NCBI GenBank assembly: GCA_036794765.1
Contig: DAIRGB010000037.1
Location: forward strand, 1-11,300
Direction: 5' to 3'
Length of the DNA: 11,300 nt
DNA from: DAIRGB01 sp036794765
Lineage (GTDB): Bacteria > Patescibacteriota > JAHJAL01
The notes below the pieces were generated by a model. That model ran no database searches and was not told the origin of the DNA. It was given only the letters and a program-made list of their open reading frames with translations. Positions within the stretch are counted from its first letter, which is position 1; each line of letters opens with the position of its first letter. Shown in pieces: positions 1 through 10,100 of the stretch. A program made the position numbers and the translations under genes.

Positions 1-50
1 GGATCACCAGGTGCGGACGCTTCTCGTCGCCGATCACCGTCAGCATCGAC
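1..50. other. GC-rich non-enolase end segment, probable chimeric contig end
   Basis: These 50 bases contain 32 G or C, clearly above the AT-rich sequence that follows. The enolase frame stays open through them, but the translation (ending SPITVSID) does not resemble the conserved enolase stretch that should precede the SPYGA motif (normally ..QEFM). On the reverse strand one frame reads MLTVIGDEKRPHLVI, which looks like protein from a high-GC genome, and the junction reads AAGGAGACATG there, like a ribosome site and start codon. I infer a foreign fragment joined to the contig end, either by misassembly or by a real rearrangement. I do not recognise the foreign protein. Confidence 0.6.
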
Positions 51-821
51 ATGTCTCCTTATGGAGCAAAAAATGTAAACGAAGCAATCAAAATGGGAGC
101 GGAGGTTTTCGCTGAACTAAAATCATTGATGTCGAAGAATCATTTTCCAACGACGGTAGGAGATGAAGGCGGTTTCGCGCCAAGTTTAAAGTCTAATCAA
201 CAAGCCTTGGATATTTTGATATCAGCCATTGAAAAAGCTGGTTACAGTCCGGCCAACCAAATCGGTCTGGCGCTGGACGTGGCGGCAAGTGAATTTTTTC
301 ACGGTGGAGTTTATGACATGGTCAGGGAAGGAAAAACACTATCCACAACTGAGATGATTGATGAGTACAAGGTTTGGATTGACGAATATCCGATTGTATC
401 GATAGAAGATGGATTGAATCAAAATGATTGGGAAAATTGGCCAAAGATGCAAACAGAGATTGGCAATCGCGTAATGAATGTGGGGGATGATTTTTTGGTG
501 ACCAATGTCGATCGTTTACAAAAAGCAATTGAAACAAAGGCGGCTAATGCGATATTGATTAAACTGAATCAAATCGGCAGTTTAACGGAAACTGTGGCTG
601 CGATCAAAATGGCCCAAAAAGCAGGATGGAAAGCGATAATATCCCATCGTAGCGGCGAAACTTGTGACAGTTTTATCGCTGACTTGGTCGTTGCCACCGG
701 TTGTGGTTTTATCAAAACAGGTTCCATGTCGCGCAGCGAAAGAACGGAAAAATATAACCAGTTGATGCGAATTGAAGAGTCTCTTGACAATATGTCAGTT
801 TTCGGTGGTAATTTGAAATAA
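51..821 (+). CDS. eno: Enolase (2-phosphoglycerate dehydratase), C-terminal part, 5' end missing
   Basis: Enolase converts 2-phosphoglycerate to phosphoenolpyruvate in cytoplasmic glycolysis and needs Mg2+. The 256 visible residues are the TIM-barrel catalytic domain. VGDEGGFAP lies at residues 36-44, with catalytic acid E39. The Mg ligands are D76 (ALDVAAS), E119 (SIEDGL) and D146 (VGDDFLVTN). The catalytic lysine is K171 (LIKLNQIGSLTET), the active-site histidine H199 (ISHRSGET), and the substrate lysine K222 (IKTGSMSRSER). Full enolases have about 415-430 residues, so about 165-170 N-terminal residues are missing, including the capping domain and the QEFM glutamate. The ATG at 51 is therefore the point where homology begins and not a true start. 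One oddity is C205 in SGETCDSF, where most family members have an acidic residue. The gene ends at TAA 819-821, 30 bases before a terminator. Identity is certain; only the 5' end is in doubt. Confidence 0.97.
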   Translation: MSPYGAKNVNEAIKMGAEVFAELKSLMSKNHFPTTVGDEGGFAPSLKSNQQALDILISAIEKAGYSPANQIGLALDVAASEFFHGGVYDMVREGKTLSTTEMIDEYKVWIDEYPIVSIEDGLNQNDWENWPKMQTEIGNRVMNVGDDFLVTNVDRLQKAIETKAANAILIKLNQIGSLTETVAAIKMAQKAGWKAIISHRSGETCDSFIADLVVATGCGFIKTGSMSRSERTEKYNQLMRIEESLDNMSVFGGNLK

Positions 822-851
822 CTTTTTTAAATAAAAAATTATAATTTTTTT

Positions 852-886
852 AAAAACAATCAAACGTTAATGTTGATTGTTTTTTT
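852..886 (+). terminator. Rho-independent terminator after enolase
   Basis: A perfect 12-bp inverted repeat pairs 852-863 (AAAAACAATCAA) with 873-884 (TTGATTGTTTTT), leaving a 9-base loop. The T-run continues to 886. The stem is AT-rich and therefore weaker than usual, but its position 30 bases after the enolase stop and the T tract fit an intrinsic terminator. It separates enolase from the downstream promoter, so the giant gene is probably transcribed on its own. Confidence 0.8.
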
Positions 887-951
887 ATTGTCTTTGAAAA
901 CCCTTTGTTGTTGCGATGTTTCCCTATGATCATATTTTTATCATATATATC

Positions 952-980
952 TTGAAATATATGGGGGTTTGTGCTACAAT
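952..980 (+). promoter_or_regulatory. Sigma70-type promoter with extended -10 for the giant surface-protein gene
   Basis: The -35 element TTGAAA lies at 952-957 and the -10 element TACAAT at 975-980, separated by exactly 17 bases. A TG at 972-973 gives the extended -10 form TGnTACAAT. A start of transcription near 986-988 would give a leader of about 50 bases before ATG 1039. The site follows the enolase terminator directly. The match is strong by eye but untested; AT-rich DNA gives some chance matches. Confidence 0.7.
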
Positions 981-986
981 ATATGG

Positions 987-1038
987 ATTTGTAAAAATAA
1001 AAAAACAAGAACCAAAGAAAAAAAGAAAAATAAAAACT
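987..1038 (+). promoter_or_regulatory. A-rich untranslated leader without a clear Shine-Dalgarno
   Basis: Bases 991-1038 are 75 % A (36 of 48), and the leader holds no GGAGG-like ribosome site at the usual distance from ATG 1039; the purines present are AAAGAAAA-type runs. Such a leader should be unstructured, and translation may start through an A-rich, SD-independent route. The reading frame is open back to 898, with other in-frame ATGs at 916 and 961. Both lie upstream of the predicted transcription start, which favours 1039. Confidence 0.5.
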
Positions 1039-1119
1039 ATGCTAAAATTTCTCAAAAAAGGAATTGCGATCATAACTTTTATTAGTTTGTTAATACAAAC
1101 TTGTGGTGGCGCCAATGCT
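1039..1119 (+). other. Signal peptide (Sec, signal peptidase I type)
   Basis: The first 27 residues have a basic start (MLKFLKKG), a hydrophobic core (IAIITFISLLI) and a likely cleavage after A-N-A, just before LELKILDP. A cysteine at residue 22 lies in IQTCGG, but the residues before it do not form a proper lipobox, so lipoprotein processing is less likely. If ATG 961 were used, 26 extra residues rich in lysine and arginine would precede this peptide. Confidence 0.75.
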
Positions 1120-4100
1120 TTGGAGCTTAAAATACTTGATCCGAAAATTGAAGGAAGTTTTCCAAATTGGGGGAATCTAGGTGAAGTCACAGATTTGAAT
1201 AAAACTTATAGCGATTTGGTCACGGATAAGATCAGGGCAGTCAAAGAACAAAATGATATCGTTACCACTGATAATATCTCGGAAATGGAAAAAGAAGATA
1301 TCATTGAAAGCGTGGGCAAGGCTTCAGAGGAAACTTTGTCGGTACCGATTGAGGAAGTGGACACCAAATGGAAAAAACGAATGCTGGTAGACGGTTTGGA
1401 AAATGTTGATGAAAAAACTATCGAAGGCTTGAAGAAATCGCAGATTATAGATACTTTTATTGATAATGACAGCCAACAAGAGACCATATCTAACCCGACC
1501 TTGGAAGACAATGGTGAAGATTTGAACACCAAGGCAACAGACGCAGAAATATCATTGAGTAAAGATGCAGAATTGGAAAAGAAAATTACTTTCTCTTCAA
1601 TCGTAAATGGAGAGGAAAAACAGTTTGAAGTCGGTTATCGTCCCCTATCGGCCAACGAGACGAAAGCCAGTGTGATAGAAAATAAAGCGATTTATGAAAA
1701 TATTTGGGATGGCGCGGATGTGGTTTTGACCGCATTGTCAGACGGTTTTAAAGAAGATATAATTTTAAAAGAAAAAGACCAGGCAAAAAATATTGATAGC
1801 AGCGGATACCAGGGTGACGGCCACTGGATTTTTTACTATGATTTGAATTTACAAGGTTTGACAGCCAAACTAGACAACAATCAGGTAATTTACCTTGATG
1901 AAAATAATCAAGAAATGGCTCGCGTAACCGCACCAATCCTAATAGATAACATGGGAGAAGTATCCAGTCGAGCATATTGGGATTTGATTTCCAAAGAAAC
2001 ATGGGAAAACGGATATCAAATCGATAAAGAAAAATTTGGTCAGGAAGAAATCTTGGAAGAAGATTTGACTGGAGGGGCGGCGTCTGAAAATATTTTGCAA
2101 GAAAATGATTTGACCAGACTTCCTGATTTTGACAATAGTGATTTGAGTACTGCAGCGGAAATTCAGTCAAATAGTGTTTGGCAAGATACCTGGCAGAGTG
2201 TCGGAAAATGGTGGAAATCGATTTTTAGTATTTTTGGGGCGGGTAAGGCCCAACAACAAGGAGAGGAAAATAATTTAAGTGAAATATCTCAACTTGATCA
2301 AACCACAGCAGTTACTCCGGTGGAAAAAATCGGTCTGACCGACCAAAATCAAGAAGTAACAGAAAATTCTTTGGCAAAAGATGATATTTTGGTTTTGGTG
2401 GTTGACACTAAAAACTTAACTTATCCAATCGACGTCGATCCTACCACTTATATTTTGACTCAAAGCGATGTTTATAATACTGCCAACGGAAAATTGTCCA
2501 GCAATAACGTAAATGACGTCAAGGTATATGACACGACCAAAGAGCCTACCAGTAATTATAGTTACAATAAGGAGATAAAATCGACATTGGCTTTCAATAA
2601 TACCGTGGGAGAATTTGATCTATCCGCGGTAAATAAAATTGCATATTGGAACCTGGATGAAAATAGCGGGTCAATTGCTGAAGATGATGTTACACCTGCG
2701 GCTAACGCATTATTGGTCAATAATCCCGGTTGGACAACGGGGAAAATTGGCCGAGCTTTGGATTTTGACGGAAATGATGATTATTTGCAAATAAACGATG
2801 ACAATAAATTGAGCTTCAGTGGAAATAATGCTCTGTCTGTCTGGATAAATCCCGAAAATTTGAGTCTGGAGCAAGGAATTTTGGGAAAAGGAACTTCCGG
2901 AAATTGGGAATACTATCTGGGAACGACAGTAAATGGAGGTTTACAATATACTGCCTGGCAGTTGAATGGTAATCAATATTTTGCTCTCAGTGCTCCAACT
3001 AAAACTATAAAAGCCAATGAATGGTCTCAGATAGTGATCACCAACAATGACGGTAATGAAGCTCAGTTGTGGGTAAATGGAAAGTTGATCAAAAAAACAA
3101 CATCGTATTCCGGAAGCACAGGAAATGGAACGGCTGATTTGAATATTGGAAGAGCAAATAACGATGGATCACTAAATTATTTTACCGGGAAGATTGATAA
3201 TGTTAGTTTGTATAATGAGTATTTGAATGAAGGGCAAATCAAGGCTTTATACAACAATGGTTTAAGCAAGGTAGTTGGATTGTGGTCGTTGGATGGAATA
3301 ATGAGTGATTATTCCGGGCAGAATAACGAGTCAACAAACAACGGAGCGGTTTTTGAAGACAATGGTCGTAAAAATCAAGCTATGGTTTTTGACGGAACCG
3401 ATTGGTTGGATGCCGGCAATAGTAAAAGTTTGTCGTCTGCCTCCGGATTTTCGCTGGAAGCCTGGGTCAAAATACCTGTTAATGGCGTGAATCAAAAATT
3501 AATTGAAAAAAATAATGAGTATAGTCTAAATATCTGTCCGGATGGGCGACCGGTGTTGATGATAAATACAAATTACGGCTGGAGCAGTACGGCCGGCACC
3601 GGCAATAGTTGTATTGATTCGACTGCGCCTATAATCAGTGATGACGTCTGGCACAATTTGCTTGGCACCTATGATGGAAAAATATTGCGTTTGTATGTCG
3701 ATGGTAAACAATCAGCTTATTATTATGCTCCGGGTTCTATAGCCACAACTACTAATAATCTTTTGATAGGACAAAATACGACCGGATCAATTGACGAAGT
3801 GGCCATGTATGCCAGACCTTTGTCCTCCGATGAAGTTGAGCTACATTTTGGCTTGGGATATCAGTCAAGCGTTTCCACTATTATTAATTTGGACAATGAA
3901 ATCGGTTACGCAGAATATTCTCAATTGGCTTTAGACAACTTGCAAGTCGAACAAACTGGTGTTTTGCAAATAAAAGGAATTGGGAGCAATGGGGAAGCGA
4001 TAAGTGAAAAAATAAAGTTGAGAAATGGAAATTTGCAGCGTGTTTTGTCAGCCAAGAGATATAAAGCCATAACGGAATTATATGCGTTGAATGAGGACGG

Positions 4101-7100
4101 CAACACATCAGATAAATCGTTGAAAATTTCTTCCGGAAAAATGTTGGCTTTTTCACCTTTTCATGACGCCAATTTGCGTTACGGCATAACTAAAGTCAAT
4201 GATGGCGTGACCGGTTTGTGGAGCTTTGACGAAGGAGAAGGAAATTTAGCAGAAGACAATAGTGGCAGTAATAATACTGCATATTTGGCCGGGGGGCATA
4301 GTAATAATAATTGGCTTTATGAAAGAAATATTGATATTTCACCCGCAACTACGATCGATGATTATCAATTGAAAGTTGAATTTAATCCCAATAACTTTGA
4401 CTATATTAAGGCTCAAGATGATGGCGGCGACATCAGATTTTTCAATAGCAATGGTGTGGAGTTGTCCTACTGGATTGAAAAATGGAATACTAGCGGAATA
4501 TCAAATGTTTGGGTGAAAATACCCAACAGTGGTACTTCCTCAATAGCAATGAAATACGGAAATCAATCCGCGAACAACAAAAGTAACGGCGATAATGTAT
4601 TTGACTTTTTTGATGATTTTTCCGGAAATACTATCAATAACGACAAGTGGGTCAACTATGATAACGGTGGATATTTATCTCAAGATGGAAAATTGATTGC
4701 TACCGGCGGTTCCGGCGCTTGGGGCAGCAATGGCTTGATCAGCAAAATAACTTTCCTTAGAAATAATAATTACGAATTGAATCTTGATTATAAGCCAATC
4801 AGTGGAAATGATGTTATGTTTGGTTGGCACGATTCGGGAACAGGAACAAGCTACACAGATTTGGTGTATGCATATTACAGCAATAGTGCCAATGTTTTGA
4901 TATACGAGGATGGCACTAACCGCGGTACTATGATTGGTTCCTGGGTGAATAATACCGAATATAAAATAAAACTTCCGGTTAAAGCAAGTGGAGGGGCGAC
5001 TTACAAGAGGAGCATCAATCAAGGAGAAATTTATGAAACAAATTATGATTCAACGTATTCTACAGAGAGTCCGTTGAAGATAGGTATTGCCAATTACAAT
5101 AAAGCTTTTGAAATTGATAATTTGTATGTGCGAAGATATGCCAGTACTGAATCTACGGGCACACTGGGCGGTTTAATTTTGTCATCGGAAAGTTTGTCTG
5201 GCCAGCCAAATTGGATGGACAGCAATTGGGCTTATCGCACGATACTTCGGGTTGATAGCATGAATAACAATGAAGATTTGACTGATTTCCAAGTACCGGT
5301 CAATATCAATAGTAAATTATTGATCGATGCGACAAAAATGCAGACCGATGGAGATGATATTCGTTTTACTGATAGCGACGGGACTACTCAATTGAATTAT
5401 TGGTTGGAAAGCGGAGTTGACACCAATTCGACTAAACTGTGGGTAAAATTGCCGACAATCCAAGCTAAGTCAAATAAGTCGATATATATTTATTATGGAA
5501 ACGCCGCTGCAACTGCAAATAGTAGTTTTGATAATGTTTTTACAAAAAATTATAACGAATCAGGCATTTCCGGTCTGTGGCACATGGATGACGGTAGTGG
5601 GACAACATTGACTGATGGTTCTGGGCGAGGAAATAATGGTACTTTAGTCAATAGTCCAACTTGGCAAGCGACAGATGGCGGTCAATGGGGAAATCAAAGC
5701 GGGGTGACTTTTGGCACCGGTTCGCATCTTTTGTTTAATGGGACTAATAATGTTGTTCAGATTAATGATAATTCAACTTTAAAGCCGAGCAATGAAATAA
5801 CTTTGAGTGCATGGTTTAATACAAATAATAAGACATTATTACAAAGAATTATCTCCAAAACGGAAAGCGGAAGTTATCAATTGAGTCTCAATGAAGGAGG
5901 TTCTTGTCCTTCCAGCACTTTGTGCTTTTTGATTAACGTCGCCGGTACATATAAATATGCTTCTATTCCTACAACATATATAAATAATAATCAGTGGTAT
6001 TTTGTTAGTGGCACTTATGATGGTAGTTTGGTTAAATTGTATCTAAATGGTTCGTTGGTATCAGAAAATGCCGCTACTGGCACCATGACGCACTCCACAA
6101 CCCCCTTGTGTATTGGTGGCGAATCGCAAGCGGGAAATTGTTTGGCTGGTGGATATTTTAATGGCTATATCGACGAGGTTCGAATATACGAGAGGGCCTT
6201 GTCGGCATTGGATGTAAAATCATATTTCGAGAGAAGAAAATCTACATTTATCGCGCCAAATGTCAGCATAGATAATGTTACGCCAACATCATCTTTGCCA
6301 AATTGGGATGAAAATGGAAAATATGGTAAGGCAATAAGTTTTGATGGACAGGATGATTTTGTACAGATTCCAAGTGACGATAGTATAAGCCCAACCAAGC
6401 AAATGACAGTGGGAGCTTGGATCAAGCCAATGGCGTTGAATGGATGGCTATATACTAAAGCGATAAGCATGTATCCCCCGACTGCATACGATGATTATCA
6501 AGTCAAAGTTACTTTAAATAGCGGTAACTTTGATTATAGTAAAGCCAAACCCGATGCGAGTGATTTACGCTTCTCTGATAGTCAAGGTAACCAGTTGAAA
6601 TACTGGATAGAAAAATGGGATCAACAAGGAACATCCTTGGTTTGGGTTAAGGTTGCCAAGACGGGAACAAACAAAATATTTATGTATTATGGAAATTCTG
6701 ATGCCACTACAGAAACTAGTTTTGACTATGTTTTCACAAAAAATTTCAGCGAGAATAATGTCGTTGGGTTGTGGCATATAGACGAAGGTAGCGGCGGAAC
6801 AACAACTGATAGTTCAGGCTTTAGCCACACAGCAACATTGAACAATAGTCCGGCATGGCAAGGAACCGATGGCGGTCAATGGGGCGGACGAGACGATGTA
6901 AAATTTGCTTCGGGTTCGCATCTGAATTTTAACGGTAGCAATCAATACTTGTCGATTCCGGATAGCGATGATTGGGATTTTGGCACCGGTGATTTTACAA
7001 TTGATTTTTGGATAAATATCCCAAGTAATGCCACTTCGCAAACAATTATTGGAAATAGACATACCGCCGGCGCCAATGCTGTTTGGAATATGGAGTTTTA

Positions 7101-10100
7101 TTCCACTGCCAATAGAATTGAATGGCATACCCAATCAACGGTGGTTGGCAATAGTTCGGCAACTCTTTTGACAAACAAGTGGAATCATATAGTTTTCACT
7201 CGCTCGTCAGGTAGTAGTAAATTTTATATAAATGGTACCAATACCAATACTTTTAGTAATACGTATAACTACAATAATGGACAGACATTATATATTGGCA
7301 AAGATGGCAGTAATAGTACCGGACAATTGAATGGTTATCTGGATGAAGTTAGAGTAATCAAAGGACGAGCACTTTCGGCTCAAGAAATATTGACACAATA
7401 CGAACGAAGATTATTTGTTAGCAATGAACCAACAATTAGCGTGGCGGTGGAAAATACTCCCCCACCCTCAACCAATCTTTACTCACGGACAATCGATATT
7501 AATCCGGCGACTATAAAAGAAAATTATATTGCTAAATTGGAGTTAACGCCAAGCAATTATGATTATGCTAAATCACGGCCGGATGGAGGAGATTTACGAT
7601 TTGTCGATGACCAGGGAAATAATTTGAATTATTATGTTCAAAATTGGAATAGTAACGGCACTTCAACCGTCTTTATTAAAATACCAAATACGGGAACAAG
7701 CTCGATCAAGATGTATTATGGCGACAAATCCTTGGTTAACCTCAGCAACTGTGCAAATACCATGACTTTGTGCGACGATTTTGGCGATGGTCAGTTTGAC
7801 AATGACAAATGGTCTAAAGTCAGATTGGACGATCCAGACTGGAACGAAGGAGTCACGGAAACTGGTTGGTTTATGCTGAAGGCTTTAAACGGAAAAAATT
7901 TGGGGGACGGTAATAATACTGCACCAATGATCCTTTCCAATGATTTGGGAAATATTGATTATGAATTGACTGCCCGCCTGAAATTTAATCCTATTCCTTT
8001 TGAAAACGAACAACAGGGCGGGTTGATTATTTACGAAGATGAAAACAATTATTTGCTGGCGGATGTTGGCAATATTGACGGTGGAAAAGCAAAACTGGCA
8101 GCAGAGGATGATGCTTCAATGGTCGCATTTGGTGACAATTGGACAATACCTGCGGTTAGCGATTTGAAAATCGTAAAAACAGGAAATAATTACAAGTTTT
8201 ATTACAAAGACGCAAATTCCAGTTCATGGATTGAACACAGCAGTGAAATTGCGGCGGAAATGAATAAACAACAAATCGGTTTTACTGCCTTGGCGGCAGC
8301 CGGTTCGACGATCAGTTCATATTTTGACCGTATCGAAGTTAAAGAAATTTCGACCGAATCCAATTTGTCTTTGGGAACAGAACAATCATGGACTTATAAA
8401 CGAAGTGTTAATTTGAATCCGTCGGTGCCGGACAATGATTGGCAGGTGCGAGTAGATTTAACTTCATCCAATTTTGATTATGGTCATGCCAAATCCGATG
8501 GCAGCGATCTACGTTTTTTTACTCTTGATGGAGAAAAGTTGAATTATTGGATAGAGAAATTTAATGACAGCGGAAATTCAGTGGTTTGGGTGAAAGTGCC
8601 GGAAGTCGGCACTAGTGAGATATTAATGTATTACGGAAACAGTAACGCATTAATTGAAAGTAACGGGGAAAGAATTTTTGAATTTTTTGACGATTTCAAC
8701 AATGGAGTTATCGATAGTAATAAGTGGACAAACACAACGGGATTTACTGAATCAGGTGGATATTTATCGGGTGGAAATACAACGAATAGAATTAATACTT
8801 TAGCAAGTTTTTCCGGTAACAAAATATTGGAAACAAAGCATTTTGTTTCTACTGAAGCCACAAATGGTCACATGGCCGCTGGTTGGTTCAATTCAACAAC
8901 TGACAGTTTCGGTTTACGGTTGAATCCGTCAAATACCTGGTACATACGTTCTGATGCAAATTGGAGCAGTTCAAATAGTTTTACCTTTATGAATCAATGG
9001 ATAAAGGCAATCGTCAGTGCTACTGGCAGCACTTCCAAGATAAGATTATATCGCGAATCAGATGGAGTATATAGTAATGAAATATCATATTCAAATAGCG
9101 GACTGTCAAATGAACCAATAACTTTGGGAAAACAATACGATAATGCCAATGTAGGACAAACTTATGTAGCAAATTGGGATTGGATTTTTGTGCGAAAATA
9201 TTCGACCAACGCCGAACCAACATCAACTTTAAGCGAGGAAGAACGATGGTTGTTTAGAAAAAATATTACTTTGACACCAGCCACTCCTTTGGCCGATTAC
9301 CAAGTAAAAATTGAATTGAATAGTGGTAATTTTGATTATGGCAGCACGAGAGAGGATGGCGGTGATATTAGATTTTTTGACAGCAATGGCTCAGCTTTGA
9401 GCTATTGGGTGGAAAGATGGGATAAAAACGGGACATCAGTAATATGGGTAAAAGTTCCCAATATCGGCACCAGCACAATTCAGATAGTGTACGGCAATCA
9501 AACAGCAGAGAGTCAGAGCAATGGTGAAAATACATTTGATTTCTTTGATGATTTTGACGATCATTCTTTGGATGCAGACAAATGGAGTTGGACAAGGGAA
9601 TCGACTGGGGATTGGAATGAAGGTTATGACCGGCCGGATCAATTGTCAATGACTGCTTTGAATGGAAAAAATCTATGGGGGACTGATGACAGCGCTCCGA
9701 TATTATTGGAAAATAATACCAACTTCCCAGTTGCCGCGGATTTTGAATTGATGGTATCGACTGAGACAGATTTGACACAAAATTATGAACAAGCTGGTTT
9801 GATAGTATACGAGAGTGATTTGACACACGTTCAAGCGATGCGTGGGTACAATGATGGAGCAAAAGTAACCTTCAAATACGAAGCGGATAACAGCATAGTA
9901 GCAGCCGTGGATGAAAATCAGACGAGTAATTATACCGATTTGAAATTGAGAAAGTCTGGCAATGACTATACGATGTATTACAAAAATATTGAAAATTCCG
10001 GTTGGACACAACATGGAACAAATATTTCGGCAGTTATAAATAATCTCAAATTCGGTTTGACTTCGTATGCAGATAGCGGTGCCGATGCCAATTCTTTTTA

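Noticed and set aside
961..1038. Alternative in-frame start at ATG 961
   Set aside because: The codon lies inside the predicted promoter, has no ribosome site, and would add a long basic stretch before the signal peptide. Kept only as an alternative.
1096..1107. Possible lipoprotein signal around cysteine 22
   Set aside because: The residues before the cysteine are I-Q-T, which do not fit the L-[AS]-[GA]-C lipobox; the ANA site nearby is a better cleavage match.
1748..2170. 140-codon open frame on the reverse strand
   Set aside because: It lies entirely opposite the giant gene, has no ribosome site or recognisable protein, and is explained by the skewed codon use of the forward gene. The same applies to the other reverse frames, including 9368-9862 and 10876-11265.
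3305..3490. Small forward open frame in another frame
   Set aside because: It overlaps LamG 1 and 2 coding sequence out of frame and its translation shows no domain. The same holds for 10706-10900.
4201..4311. Piece A as a decayed LamG pseudo-domain
   Set aside because: The frame is intact, conserved residues are kept, and the missing blocks reappear once each in the correct order downstream, so a split domain is the better explanation, though decay is not fully excluded.
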